A DNA stretch of 64,000 bases, from contig JAJRQT010000149.1 in assembly GCA_024280115.1 (NCBI GenBank), positions 1 to 64,000 on the forward strand, read 5' to 3'. The translations under genes were made by a program, and so were the position numbers. The stretch is from Bacteroidota bacterium. GTDB lineage: Bacteria > Bacteroidota > Bacteroidia > Cytophagales > Cyclobacteriaceae. The notes beneath the pieces are model-generated. The model made no database searches. It was not told where the DNA came from and saw only the letters and a program-made list of their open reading frames with translations. Of the stretch, positions 38,872 through 49,524 are shown one piece after another. The first letter of the stretch is position 1. The number at the start of each line of letters is the position of its first letter.

Positions 38872-39111
38872 GAGTATAATTATCTAACTCCCCGGTTTAG
38901 TCTCCTTAAAAAATGAATTTACCAATTTGAGAAAATTCCATTTGTCAAGGCTTTTATCTTTTGAAGTCAAGTTTAAACATCGCGAATAATATTGCAAATT
39001 ATTTTCCGCTTTAATCTGCATTTTTGCAGTTTTAACTTTAATATGGATTTGGAGGCAAACCAATCGTTGGCAGTTCGGATGAAGGGGAAAAGGTATAATC
39101 AGTAATAAGCT

Positions 39112-40791
39112 ATGAGAAATCAGATATTTTATAAAAAGTATTCAAAATGGATATTCTACATCGGTCTTTTTTGTCTTTTTTTCAGCAATATCGCCAATGG
39201 GCAAAAACCATTAAAACGGGAATTCAGAGGAGTCTGGATTGCTTCTGTGGCAAATATTGACTGGCCTTCCGGGCCGGATATTTCCGCAGAAAAGCAAAGA
39301 GAAGAATTCAGAACCATTCTCAATCAACACCGAAAAAATGGGATTAACGTAGTTATTGTGCAGGTACGCCCGAGTGCGGATGCTTTTTACAGATCTGAAT
39401 TGGAGCCATGGTCTGAATGGTTGACTGGTGAAAAGGGAAAAACTCCAATGCCGGAATATGATCCGCTGACATTTATGGTAGAAGAAGCGCACGAAAGATG
39501 CATGGAGTTTCACGCATGGTTGAATCCTTACCGCGCAATTTTCGATGCAAAGAAATTTTATAATGACCCCACTCATATCCATTTGGATACTCTAAAAACT
39601 TTAATTGATGATCTGCTCATCAATGACTCATCCAATACTTCTGGTCAATTATCAAAAAAAGATCATCACAATCTGCTTCAGCTCCTTGAAGTTGATACCA
39701 GCTTATTAATTTATAAACATCCCAACTGGTTTCTTCAGTATGGGAATAAGATCTATTTCGATCCCGGGATTCCCGCTGTTCAGGCTCACATTGCGAATGT
39801 TGTAAAAGATATTGTACGTAGATATGATGTGGATGCCATTCACATGGATGATTACTTTTATCCTTATAGAATAGCCGGTATTGAATTTCCAGACAGCGCA
39901 TCTTTCAGGAAATATGGTTCTAATTACACTGAAAACCAAAAAGATTTCTGGAGAAGAGACAATGTGAATGCTATTGTGAAGATGTTGAGCCAAACAATAA
40001 AAGCTGAAAAACCTTTCGTGAAATTTGGAATAAGTCCTTTTGGTGTTTGGCGCAATGCTTCTGTCGATCCTGCCGGTTCGGCAACCAAGGCTGGTCAAAC
40101 CAATTACGATGACCTTTTTGCTGATGTATTGAAATGGCAAAAGGAAAAATGGATTGATTATGTAATCCCTCAAATCTACTGGTACCGTGGATTTGATCTG
40201 GCTGATTATGAGGTTTTAGCCAGGTGGTGGAATGAGCATCACTATGGAGTTCAGGTATATATCGGGCAGGGCTTGTACAGAGTTGATGGAAATTCTAAAA
40301 CAGAAGCGTGGAGAAATCCAATGGAAATACCCGAGCAAATTGATTTGAACCGGTCATTGCCAAATATCCAGGGGAGCTGTTTTTTCAGTTCAAAATCATT
40401 GATTAACAATCCGCTGGGGGTTTCGGATATTTTGAGAGATAATTACTATCAATTTCCCGCACTGATTCCGGAGATGAGTTGGCTGGCAATACCAGAACCT
40501 TTGAAGCCTGAGATACAGCAAATAAAAAACCTAAGTTCAGGATTGTTGATTGAATGGGAAAACAATGACAGAGCTGAATATTATGTGATTTACAGGTTTA
40601 AAGGAAAGCGTGTGGGAGACACAGGAGACGCCTCGAATATCATTTCTATTCAAAGGAAGACTTCTGCTTTTTTTGAGGACAAAAATATAAAACGTGCCAG
40701 GAAATTTACGTACGTCATAAGTGCACTCGACAGACTATACAATGAATCAGTGCTGAGTGCCCCGGTAACGGTGAAGTGGAAAAGAAGATAG
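39112..40791 (+). CDS. Family 10 glycosylhydrolase-like protein (GHL10)
   Basis: This 559-residue exported protein starts with a basic then hydrophobic signal (ending NGQ near residue 30). The body is a GHL10 TIM barrel: REFRGVWIASVANIDWPS, the DAFYRSELEPWSEW segment, and the conserved IHMDDYFYPY near residue 245 with acidic residues in the active-site position. The C-terminal 110 residues look like a fibronectin-type beta domain (IEWENNDRAEYYVIYRF). It may cleave peptidoglycan- or glycan-derived sugars; the substrate is not known. Confidence 0.85.
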   Translation: MRNQIFYKKYSKWIFYIGLFCLFFSNIANGQKPLKREFRGVWIASVANIDWPSGPDISAEKQREEFRTILNQHRKNGINVVIVQVRPSADAFYRSELEPWSEWLTGEKGKTPMPEYDPLTFMVEEAHERCMEFHAWLNPYRAIFDAKKFYNDPTHIHLDTLKTLIDDLLINDSSNTSGQLSKKDHHNLLQLLEVDTSLLIYKHPNWFLQYGNKIYFDPGIPAVQAHIANVVKDIVRRYDVDAIHMDDYFYPYRIAGIEFPDSASFRKYGSNYTENQKDFWRRDNVNAIVKMLSQTIKAEKPFVKFGISPFGVWRNASVDPAGSATKAGQTNYDDLFADVLKWQKEKWIDYVIPQIYWYRGFDLADYEVLARWWNEHHYGVQVYIGQGLYRVDGNSKTEAWRNPMEIPEQIDLNRSLPNIQGSCFFSSKSLINNPLGVSDILRDNYYQFPALIPEMSWLAIPEPLKPEIQQIKNLSSGLLIEWENNDRAEYYVIYRFKGKRVGDTGDASNIISIQRKTSAFFEDKNIKRARKFTYVISALDRLYNESVLSAPVTVKWKRR

Positions 40792-40853
40792 CTATTTTTG
40801 AAATTTTAATTTGCTAAATTCCTGACTTATGAACAATCAATAAATCCATGAGT

Positions 40854-41306
40854 TTAGGTGGGTTTTCCGAAAAAATGAAAGTACTCTACCATTATATAAG
40901 TAATAGCCGTAAACATGGGGCTTAATAAAAAATTTTTAAGAATAGAACCAAGGCTGAAGAATGAAGGCGACTTGAACCATAAAGCATCCAAAGCGAAAAA
41001 TAAACCACTAAGAAAACTTATTAAAAGATAGAAAAAACCAATAGTTTTTACTTTTTCAGAGGAGTTGAATAAGGTGACAAAAAGCGCAATGTTTCCAAGG
41101 AAGAATAATGTCCAATAGACAAGGATGGACTTAATATTTGCCACAGAACTCACTGTAACTTGAACTTCCTCATCTCCAATCCAGGTGGGTTGAATGTTAA
41201 TTATAGCTGGATCACCTGAGAAATTTGGATTCAGAACATAGGTGTATCTCCAATATGAAAGTACAAGAATAAAAATCAGTGGTAATACAAAAGTATATTT
41301 CTTCAA
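40854..41306 (-). CDS. Exosortase-associated small membrane protein
   Basis: This 150-residue protein has an N-terminal helix, then an external beta segment (QPTWIGDEEVQVTVSSVANIK), then three or four helices. It has no Cys-Arg-His set of its own. It follows the exosortase gene three bases downstream, and its size and layout match the known exosortase F/X-system partner proteins of Bacteroidota. Its task is unknown, perhaps a structural partner. Confidence 0.7.
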   Translation of the reverse strand: MKKYTFVLPLIFILVLSYWRYTYVLNPNFSGDPAIINIQPTWIGDEEVQVTVSSVANIKSILVYWTLFFLGNIALFVTLFNSSEKVKTIGFFYLLISFLSGLFFALDALWFKSPSFFSLGSILKNFLLSPMFTAITYIMVEYFHFFGKPT

Positions 41307-41309
41307 AAT

Positions 41310-41858
41310 CTAAACTTCTTTCGTATTTGCAAACTTATTAATCCACAACAGCCACAACCCAAAAATCGCACCATATACTATGATCGCAAAGGTGTATTTG
41401 TGGTTAAAATTCAGGTATTGAGGTCTGTAGTAATAGATCATGGTAAGGGCAACAATCCTGATGATGTTTAATAGTAAAATTCCTAAAAAACCCAAAGGCA
41501 CAAACCAAAGTTTATCCTTCAATCTGCCTTTCATCAAAAAGATAAAACCAAAAAACAAGAGGAAAAGCTCCAATCCACTACAACCTGTTCCAACGCAGAC
41601 CCCTCCATAGCCGACAAATATCAACCTGGCCTGGCATCCCTGGACCATGTATTCCTGCTCAATTTCATAGCCGAGCATTCTCATGAAAAATGCACTGATA
41701 TCTGCCTGTGGCTTAATGAAAAAATAGTGAGCATCCTGTAAAGCAGAAGGAAAAAATGCCGAAAACAGTACCCAAAGCAGCAGTAGAACAAAAGCCAATC
41801 CGAGAAATCGAATCAGGTCACTGTAGTTGGATAAGAATGATTTTAACTTTTCTATCAA
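41310..41858 (-). CDS. Exosortase-family transpeptidase (XrtF/XrtX-like)
   Basis: This 182-residue polytopic protein has the exosortase triad: C93 in TGCSG, R134 in LNIIRI and H153 in FNHKY. Exosortases process C-terminal sorting signals of exported proteins in species that make exopolysaccharide. Cytophagales carry a small XrtF/XrtX class with a partner gene, as here. It lies between a nucleotide-sugar dehydrogenase and the partner gene on the minus strand, fitting that role. I do not see any gene in this window with an obvious matching C-terminal signal. Confidence 0.85.
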   Translation of the reverse strand: MIEKLKSFLSNYSDLIRFLGLAFVLLLLWVLFSAFFPSALQDAHYFFIKPQADISAFFMRMLGYEIEQEYMVQGCQARLIFVGYGGVCVGTGCSGLELFLLFFGFIFLMKGRLKDKLWFVPLGFLGILLLNIIRIVALTMIYYYRPQYLNFNHKYTFAIIVYGAIFGLWLLWINKFANTKEV

Positions 41859-41870
41859 AATATGTTTTTA

Positions 41871-43160
41871 TTAAAGGCTCAAATAATTTAGTTCCTTTAT
41901 TTTGCCTCTGTAAATACCTTTTACGTCATATAGCAAACCTCTGCCTCCCATGAGTTCCTTGAAATAATTTTCATCGAGTTGTTGGTATTGTCTATGATTT
42001 ACTGCCATGACTACGGCATCGTATATTTCAGAAGGTCCGTCCACAATGGTAATTCCATATTCCTCATAGAATTCTTTTGGATCCGCAAAAGGATCAATCA
42101 CATCAATATTAATGCTAAATTCCAATAGTTCCTTTATCAATTCAGGCACCTTCGAATTGCGGATATCACTTACATTTTCTTTAAATGTAACGCCCATCAC
42201 CAATATTTTCATTCGTTTCAAGGACTTATCCTGTTCGATCAGATATTTTACAATTTCTTTCCCTATCTGAGCGTGCACTTCATCATTGACATTTCTGCCG
42301 GAAGTAATTACTTTTGGAAAATATCCTAATTGTTGAGCTTTATGTGTTAGATAATAAGGATCAACTCCAATGCAATGTCCTCCTACCAATCCAGGGAAAA
42401 ACTTCAGAAAATTCCATTTTGTTCCTGCAGCTTCCAATACCTCAAAGGTATTGATGTCCATTTTCTTGAAGATAAGTGATAGCTCATTCATCAAAGCAAT
42501 ATTCAAATCCCGCTGGGTGTTTTCAATGATTTTACTGGCTTCAGCAACTTTAATGGAGCTTGCCTCATGGATGCCAGCTTTGATTATAGCGCTATAAATT
42601 GCGGAAACTATTTTCAAAGTAGCTTCATCACTGCCGCTGACAACTTTTGTAATACTCGAAAGTGTGTGAACTTTGTCTCCCGGATTTATACGTTCAGGAG
42701 AATATCCTACGGTAAAACCATGGCCGAATTTCAGGCCGGATTCTTTCTCCAAAACAGGCACACAATCTTCTTCTGTACAGCCCGGATAAACCGTTGATTC
42801 GAATACCACGATATCATTTTTCTTTAAAACTCCTCCGACAATTTTACAGGCGCTTATTAACGGCTTCAAATCTGGATTTTTGTGTTCATTGATGGGTGTT
42901 GGAACTGCAACTACGTAAAAAGTACAATCCTTGGTTTCTTGGGGATTTGAAGTAAAAGAAATATCGCATCCCTCAAATTCAGACGATTCCAGTTCATTGC
43001 TGGGGTCAATGCCCTTTTCCATCATTTCAACCCGTCCCTGGTTGATATCAAATCCTATGACTTTAAACTTTCTGGCAAACTCCAACGCGACAGGTAGTCC
43101 AACATAGCCCAAGCCCACCACACAAATTTTATGTTCTTTTTGAAGATATTTTTCTATCAT
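41871..43160 (-). CDS. UDP-sugar dehydrogenase (UDP-GlcNAc/GalNAc 6-dehydrogenase type)
   Basis: The frame is open from 43214, but I choose ATG 43160 (429 residues), which puts VVGLGYVGLP near the N-terminus as in the family. The enzyme oxidises the C6 hydroxyl of a UDP-sugar with NAD. The catalytic Cys is in GGHCIGVDPYYLT and the VGYSPERINPGDK motif is present. WbpA/TviB-type enzymes give UDP-uronic acids for capsule or EPS. It is 12 bases upstream of the exosortase gene and probably co-transcribed, linking the exosortase with polysaccharide synthesis. Confidence 0.88.
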   Translation of the reverse strand: MIEKYLQKEHKICVVGLGYVGLPVALEFARKFKVIGFDINQGRVEMMEKGIDPSNELESSEFEGCDISFTSNPQETKDCTFYVVAVPTPINEHKNPDLKPLISACKIVGGVLKKNDIVVFESTVYPGCTEEDCVPVLEKESGLKFGHGFTVGYSPERINPGDKVHTLSSITKVVSGSDEATLKIVSAIYSAIIKAGIHEASSIKVAEASKIIENTQRDLNIALMNELSLIFKKMDINTFEVLEAAGTKWNFLKFFPGLVGGHCIGVDPYYLTHKAQQLGYFPKVITSGRNVNDEVHAQIGKEIVKYLIEQDKSLKRMKILVMGVTFKENVSDIRNSKVPELIKELLEFSINIDVIDPFADPKEFYEEYGITIVDGPSEIYDAVVMAVNHRQYQQLDENYFKELMGGRGLLYDVKGIYRGKIKELNYLSL

Positions 43161-43226
43161 GATTTTAATGTTAAAGGTCGTAAAATTAATTATTAAGTGC
43201 ACCCGTGCCAACAATTATGCTTTTCT

Positions 43227-43257
43227 TTTCAAACAACGTACCTTTTACTTATTTTTG
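43227..43257 (+). promoter_or_regulatory. Bacteroidota-type promoter of leuS
   Basis: TTTC (43227-43230, one mismatch to TTTG) is followed after 19 bases by TATTTTTG (43250-43257), matching TAnnTTTG. It lies about 30 bases before the leuS start. Confidence 0.5.
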
Positions 43258-43287
43258 CACCCCAAATTTCATTGATACAAGTAGATA

Positions 43288-46059
43288 ATGGCTGATTATA
43301 ATCACAGTAAAATCGAGCAAAAGTGGCAACTCTATTGGGAGGAAAATAAAGTATTCAAGGCAGAAATTGAGCCGGACAAACCGAAATTTTATGTACTGGA
43401 CATGTTCCCATATCCATCAGGGGCGGGACTTCATGTAGGTCATCCTTTAGGTTATATAGCCTCAGATATCGTTTCGAGGTTTAAAAGAAACAAAGGATTC
43501 AATGTACTGCACCCCATGGGATTCGATGCATTTGGACTTCCAGCCGAACAATATGCTATTCAAACAGGGCAACACCCGGCCATTACTACAGAGCAAAATA
43601 TAAAAAGGTACAAAGATCAATTGAAAGGAATTGGATTATCTTATGATTGGGACAAAGAAGTTCAGACTTGCGATCCTAAATACTACAAGTGGACGCAATG
43701 GATTTTTTCTCAATTGTTCAATAGCTGGTACAATAATTTATCCAACAAAGCTGAACCAATTGATGATCTTATTGTCATTTTTGAAAAGGAAGGCAATCAA
43801 AATGTAGTTGCTGCCTGCGATGAAGACACTGCTGTTTTTGATGTAAATCAATGGAATACATCATCTGATCAGGAGAAAGCCAAAATTCTCTTAAACTACA
43901 GGCTTACCTATCCTGCAGACGCATTGGTAAACTGGTGCCCGGAATTAGGAACGGTATTAGCCAATGATGAGGTAAAAGACGGGTATTCGGAAAGGGGAGG
44001 ATATCCCGTAGAGCGTAAAAAAATGCGGCAGTGGATGATGCGAATCACCGCCTATTCAGACCGATTAGCTGGTAATCTTGAAAAACTAAATTGGTCAGAA
44101 TCCATGAAGGAAATGCAGACCAACTGGATTGGTAAGTCCTATGGGTGTGAGCTGGATTTTAAGGTAATCGATAAGGACATTACACTTACATGCTTTACGA
44201 CACGACCGGACACGATTTTTGGCGTTACCTATATGGTGCTTGCCCCAGAGCATGAGCTGATTGATGAATTGACCACTCCTGAACGAAAAGAAGAAGTTGA
44301 TGCTTATATTCAAAAGGCGATCAACAGATCTGAAAGGGAACGGATGTCAGAAGTAAAAACAGTTTCAGGAGTATTTTCAGGATCATATGTGACCAATCCT
44401 TTTACAAAAGAAAAAGTACCACTCTGGATAGCCGATTATGTGCTGGCAGGCTACGGGACCGGTGTTGTGATGGCTGTACCCTCAGCGGATGACAGAGATT
44501 TCAGATTTGCAACATATTATGGTTTGCCTGTGAAAAGAGTAATCGCAGGGACAGAAAACCTGGATGATCCCACAGAGATCAAGCATGGGAAAATGATCAA
44601 TTCCGGCTTTATTACCGGAATGAATTCCAAAGACGCTGTAAAGGCAACGATTGAACATGCGGAAAAAGAAGGATTTGGAAAGGCAAAAATTAACTATCGC
44701 ATCAGGGATGCTGTGTTCAGCCGTCAAAGGTATTGGGGAGAACCGGTGCCGGTTTATTTTACGGATGATGGCATCCCTCATTTGATCCCTGAAAATGAAC
44801 TCCCGCTTGAATTGCCTTCTGTAGATGAGTATCTACCCACAGAAACAGGCGAACCTCCCCTGGGCCGGGCAAAGGACTGGCTTTATAAAGGGAAATACAA
44901 TTATGAATTAACGACAATGCCTGGATGGGCCGGATCGAGTTGGTATTTCCTGCGATATATGGATGCCAATAATGAAGATACATTCGTAAGTCCTGAGGCT
45001 GTAAAATACTGGAATTCAGTGGATTTGTATATTGGCGGTACTGAGCATGCCACCGGGCATTTACTGTATTCCCGGTTCTGGAATATGTTTTTATTTGATA
45101 AGGGATTCATTTTCCACGAAGAGCCATTTCAAAAACTGGTAAACCAGGGTATGATCCAGGGGAGGTCCAACATTATTTACAAGTTGAAAGATGAAAATAA
45201 ATTTGTTAGCGTCGGGTTAAAAGGTGATGATGATGTAATAGAGCTCCATGTTGATGTCAATATAGTTAATAACGATATACTCGATATTGATGCTTTTAAA
45301 TCGTGGATGCCAGACTATAAAGATGCTGAGTTTGAATTAGAAAACGGAAAATTCAAATGTGGATTTGCTGTTGAAAAGATGTCTAAAAGGTGGTACAATG
45401 TTGTAAATCCTGATGATGTAATAGAAAAATACGGCGCTGATAATTTACGAATGTATGAGATGTTTCTCGGTCCGATAGAGCTCTCAAAACCATGGAATAC
45501 ACATGGCATTGATGGGGTGGCTAAATTCTTAAGGAAACTTTGGGGATTGTTTTATAATGCAAATGGAGACTTCGTTGTTACAGATGAGAAACCAAAAGCT
45601 GAAGAACATAAGGTATTGCATAAAACCATTCAGAAAGTTGAGCGAGATATTGAAAATCTCTCATTCAATACTTCTGTAAGTGAGTTTATGATTTGTGTAA
45701 ACGCGCTCAATCAATTGAAATGCCATAAAAAGGAAATTCTCGAAAAACTACTTGTAGTTCTTTCACCTTTTGCACCGCATATTTCTGAAGAGCTGTGGCA
45801 AAAGCTTGGGCATGAACAAAGTATAATATTTGCTTCTTATCCGAAATTCAATGAAGAGTTTATACGGGAAGATGAGTATGAATACCCAATTATGGTCAAT
45901 GGAAAAATGCGGACAAAGATTAAATTTTCACTGGATAAAAATCCAAAAGAAATCGAGGCGGAGGTGTTGGAAAATGAGGTAGTGAAAAAATGGCTGAATA
46001 GCAAAACTCCAAAAAAAGTGATTGTAGTGCCGAAGAAAATAGTGAACGTAGTAGTATGA
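43288..46059 (+). CDS. leuS: Leucyl-tRNA synthetase
   Basis: This class Ia synthetase charges tRNA-Leu. HIGH-type motif LHVGHP is near residue 50, KMSKR near residue 697. The CP1 editing domain lies about 230-430 with the TTRPDTIFGVTYMVLAPEH motif. Its 923 residues are longer than the usual 860; the extra length lies partly in an insertion after KAEPIDDLIVIFEKEGNQNV (about 155-195) and partly before KMSKR. The C-terminal anticodon-binding region ends KKVIVVPKKIVNVVV. Start ATG 43288 fits the promoter spacing. Confidence 0.96.
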   Translation: MADYNHSKIEQKWQLYWEENKVFKAEIEPDKPKFYVLDMFPYPSGAGLHVGHPLGYIASDIVSRFKRNKGFNVLHPMGFDAFGLPAEQYAIQTGQHPAITTEQNIKRYKDQLKGIGLSYDWDKEVQTCDPKYYKWTQWIFSQLFNSWYNNLSNKAEPIDDLIVIFEKEGNQNVVAACDEDTAVFDVNQWNTSSDQEKAKILLNYRLTYPADALVNWCPELGTVLANDEVKDGYSERGGYPVERKKMRQWMMRITAYSDRLAGNLEKLNWSESMKEMQTNWIGKSYGCELDFKVIDKDITLTCFTTRPDTIFGVTYMVLAPEHELIDELTTPERKEEVDAYIQKAINRSERERMSEVKTVSGVFSGSYVTNPFTKEKVPLWIADYVLAGYGTGVVMAVPSADDRDFRFATYYGLPVKRVIAGTENLDDPTEIKHGKMINSGFITGMNSKDAVKATIEHAEKEGFGKAKINYRIRDAVFSRQRYWGEPVPVYFTDDGIPHLIPENELPLELPSVDEYLPTETGEPPLGRAKDWLYKGKYNYELTTMPGWAGSSWYFLRYMDANNEDTFVSPEAVKYWNSVDLYIGGTEHATGHLLYSRFWNMFLFDKGFIFHEEPFQKLVNQGMIQGRSNIIYKLKDENKFVSVGLKGDDDVIELHVDVNIVNNDILDIDAFKSWMPDYKDAEFELENGKFKCGFAVEKMSKRWYNVVNPDDVIEKYGADNLRMYEMFLGPIELSKPWNTHGIDGVAKFLRKLWGLFYNANGDFVVTDEKPKAEEHKVLHKTIQKVERDIENLSFNTSVSEFMICVNALNQLKCHKKEILEKLLVVLSPFAPHISEELWQKLGHEQSIIFASYPKFNEEFIREDEYEYPIMVNGKMRTKIKFSLDKNPKEIEAEVLENEVVKKWLNSKTPKKVIVVPKKIVNVVV

Positions 46060-46218
46060 CATGGCGCTGGTTACTGGGTTGTCATTTCTTTAATAGAGTT
46101 TTAAACCATGGAGGTTGAAGATTTATAAAGTAAAAGACATACCATAAATAAATATGTAATTTCAAATTATTATTTATGTAAATTCAAAATAAAAATTATG
46201 TATTTTGAAAATAATCAT

Positions 46219-46226
46219 TACTTTTG
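46219..46226 (+). promoter_or_regulatory. -7 promoter element of the DUF4143 ATPase
   Basis: TACTTTTG matches TAnnTTTG, 18 bases before the ATG at 46245. The -33 region is a weak match. Confidence 0.4.
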
Positions 46227-46244
46227 TCAGGGACTACTTAATTT

Positions 46245-47408
46245 ATGGCATTGGTTAATCGTCAGATATCAAAATCAATTAAGCTTCATTTAAGCAAATA
46301 TCCAATTCTTGCTCTTACCGGGCCACGGCAATCGGGAAAAACAACCTTGTTAAAAAGCATTCTACCCGAATACCGCTATGTTTCTCTTGAAAACATGGAT
46401 CAGCGTAGTTTTGCTACAGAAGATCCTGTAGGGTTTTTAAAGAAATTTGATACGCATGTGATATTTGATGAAGTTCAAAGGGTCCCCCAATTGTTTTCTT
46501 ATTTGCAGACACTGGTTGATGAAAGTGGACAAATGGGGCAGTTTGTTATATCCGGTTCTCAAAATTTTCATTTATTGGAGCACATTACCCAAAGTCTGGC
46601 GGGCAGAGTTGCAATATTTAAATTGCTCCCATTTGATATACCTGAGTTAAAGCAGGAAGGTTTGCTCCATCCTGATTGGAAGACATTAATAATCAAAGGA
46701 TTTTACCCTGCAATCTATGATAGAAATTTAGACCCATCTGTATATTTCTCCAACTATCTGCAAACATATATCAATCGTGACGTTAGGGATCTGACGAAGG
46801 TACAGGACATGAAACGTTTTAATAATTTCATCGGTCTCTGTGCCGGACGTACAGGTCAACTTCTTAATTTAAATAATCTAGCGAATGAATGCGGCATTTC
46901 ACAACCTACGGCTAAATCCTGGTTATCAATTTTAGAAAGCAGTTACATCATCTTCCTATTGCCACCATATTTTGAAAATTTCAACAAACGCATTATAAAA
47001 TCACCCAAGCTTTATTTCTACGACACCGGGTTTCTTTCGTTTCTGTTGGGATTACGACAAAAAGCTGACTTTGAAAATCAATCTCTTGCGGGCAATCTTT
47101 TTGAAAATCTTATCGTTGCAGATCTGTTTAAAAGAAACTTTCACGAATATCAACTTCGTGAATACTGGTTTTGGAGAGATTCCAATGGACATGAAATTGA
47201 TCTTTTGACAAAGCATCGTGGAGGATTTGATATATTTGAGATAAAATCAACTCAAACTGTTTTACCACAGTTGATAAAAGGAATGAAATATTTTGACGAA
47301 ATCTCTAATGGACTGGTAAAAGATAAAACACTGATATACGGTGGCAATGACAATCAGGATCGAACGAATTATAGCGTCAGAAATTGGCAGATAGACATTA
47401 ACAAATAA
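46245..47408 (+). CDS. AAA-family ATPase with DUF4143 domain
   Basis: This 387-residue protein has Walker A GPRQSGKTT (residues 26-34), Walker B VIFDEVQR near residue 75, and SGSQNFHLLEHITQSLAGR as the sensor region. The C-terminal half is DUF4143 with a nuclease-like fold (EIDLLTKHRGGFDIFEIKST, resembling the D-(D/E)xK core). These genes are widespread, often mobile, and of unknown function. It is an isolated gene between leuS and the S9 peptidase. Confidence 0.87.
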   Translation: MALVNRQISKSIKLHLSKYPILALTGPRQSGKTTLLKSILPEYRYVSLENMDQRSFATEDPVGFLKKFDTHVIFDEVQRVPQLFSYLQTLVDESGQMGQFVISGSQNFHLLEHITQSLAGRVAIFKLLPFDIPELKQEGLLHPDWKTLIIKGFYPAIYDRNLDPSVYFSNYLQTYINRDVRDLTKVQDMKRFNNFIGLCAGRTGQLLNLNNLANECGISQPTAKSWLSILESSYIIFLLPPYFENFNKRIIKSPKLYFYDTGFLSFLLGLRQKADFENQSLAGNLFENLIVADLFKRNFHEYQLREYWFWRDSNGHEIDLLTKHRGGFDIFEIKSTQTVLPQLIKGMKYFDEISNGLVKDKTLIYGGNDNQDRTNYSVRNWQIDINK

Positions 47409-47482
47409 AACATAATCATTGTTACAAAACTCCACAGACATTTAGATAAAATATTATTATCCGAATAAAAAAAAGAAGAAAA

Positions 47483-49460
47483 ATGAAGAAGTTGTTATTT
47501 TTATTAGTTCTGGTGCCTGTACAAGGACTTTTTGCGCAAACGGAAGTACTAACTCCAAAAGATATTGCCAGACTTGAATATGTTTCAAACGCTGAAATCA
47601 GTAATGATGGAAGCAAAATTGCCTATACGGTCGTACAACCTGCTGATCCTACAAAGGAAAATTCATCTGCATCATTTAAACTTTGGATGTATGACGTAAA
47701 ATCGGGGTCTTCATACCCGTTTGTTACACAGGGAAGTCTGAGAGCTATTGCATTCAGACCGAAGCGGCATTCAATCACATTTCTTGCAAACAGAGCGGGT
47801 GATAAGGTTTCTGCACTTTATGAAATTCCAATGACAGGAGGGGAGGCTTCAAAAATATTTGAGCATGAAACTTCCATCTCATCATACGAATGGTCGCCGG
47901 ATGGGAATAAAATACTTTTTCTGGCAAAAGAAAAGAGTGATAAAAAATCTCCTTTACCTTATGAACCGATTATTTATGAAGAGAATTTAAAATTGACGAG
48001 CGCATTTATCGCTTCTCCTTCAGATGAAACTGCTAAAATGGTGCAGATTGGCGGTCAGTGTTATTCCATCCACTGGAGTCCTGATGGTTCAAAAATCAGT
48101 ATTTCTGCTGCACCCACTGCCCTTGTGGACGATTCTTACATGAAACAACGTATTCACATTTTAGATGCAAATACTCTACATACGACCGGAACAATTGATC
48201 ATGCGGCAAAGCTTGGTAAATACGTTTGGAGTCCGGATAGCAGAGAAATTGCCATGATTGCCGGTGCAGATATCAATGATCCTATTGCGGGGAGATTATT
48301 CATTGTTTCCTCAGAAGGAGGAAAACCAAAATCAATCATCCCGGATTTTAAAGGAAAATTTGAAGATATCACTTGGAAGGATTCTAACACCATCCGGTTT
48401 ATCGCCAGCGAAGGCGTATATACCTCGGTTGGAACCATTTCATCAAAAGGGAAAAAGTTGCAAAAAATCATTGATAAGGGAAATACCGCATTTGGTCATT
48501 TTACTGCTTCTGAAGAGGGAGCACTTGCATTAATTGGCGCCACAGCAAATCATCCTGGTGAACTTTTTATTCATGATGGAAAAACCGTTAAAAAGTTAAC
48601 TGACAGCAATCCCTGGTTGGCAGACAAAAAACTAGGGAATCAGGAAGTTATAAAATACAATGCGAAAGACGGATTGGAAATTGAAGGCTTGGTGATTATG
48701 CCTGTAGGCTATGAAAAAGGCGCGAAATCCCCTGATCACTGTTGTTCATGGGGGTCCTGAATCACACTATGACAATGGATGGCTGACGTCATATTCCATG
48801 CCGGGACAAATAGGGGCGGCCAATGGATTTATGATTTTTTATCCAAATTATCGTGGTAGTACCGGAAGGGGAGAGCAATTTGCAAAATCGAGCCAGGGTG
48901 ATCCGGGAGGCAAAGAGTTTGACGATGTGATCGATGGTATTGATTATTTGATTGATGCCGGGATGGTGGATAAATCTAAGGTGGGTGTAACCGGAGGATC
49001 TTATGGTGGTTATGCGACAGGTTGGATGTCAACCAGGCATACTGAAAGATTTGCTGCGGGTGTTATGTTTGTAGGAATCAGCGATAACATTTCCAAGTGG
49101 GGAACCAGCGATATTCCTGAGGAGATGTACCTGGTTCATAGCAGGAAGCGAATCTGGGATGATTATGAATTTTTTCTGAAACGAAGTCCCATTTATTATG
49201 CTGATCAGGCCAAAACTCCATTGCTCATATTGGCAGGCGCCGGCGATACTAGAGTTGATCCGGGCCAGTCAAAAGAGCTTTATCGTCATATAAAGACCAG
49301 GACCGAAACACCTGTCAGGTTAGTACTTTACCCTGGTGAAGGTCATGGTAACAGGAAATCAACGGCAAGGTTTGATTACAATTTAAGGATGTTGCGCTGG
49401 TTCAACTTGTATTTAAAACAAGGTGGAGATATTCCCGAGACAGAGCTCGATCTGGATTGA
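47483..49460 (+). pseudogene. S9-family (prolyl oligopeptidase) peptidase, split by a +1 frameshift
   Basis: Two frames encode one protein. The first (47483-48760) has a signal peptide (ending LFAQ) and the beta-propeller. The second (48711-49460) has the alpha/beta-hydrolase with the Ser in GGSYGGYA, Asp in GAGDTRVDP and His in GEGHGN. Joining them needs one base dropped near 48714-48720, in an A5-G2 run, giving YEKARNPLITVVHGGPE and 658 residues, a normal length. The break is in a homopolymer, so a sequencing error is possible. If real, the peptidase is inactive unless ribosomes shift. Confidence 0.85.
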
Positions 49461-49524
49461 TATTCAATAATATAAAAAAATTCTGAAGTGGCGTTTTTAA
49501 AATGCGATACAGGAAACAAGCTCG

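Noticed and set aside
39016..39029. CTGCA-TTTT-TGCAG hairpin before the GHL10 gene
   Set aside because: Short stem and no context; may be chance.
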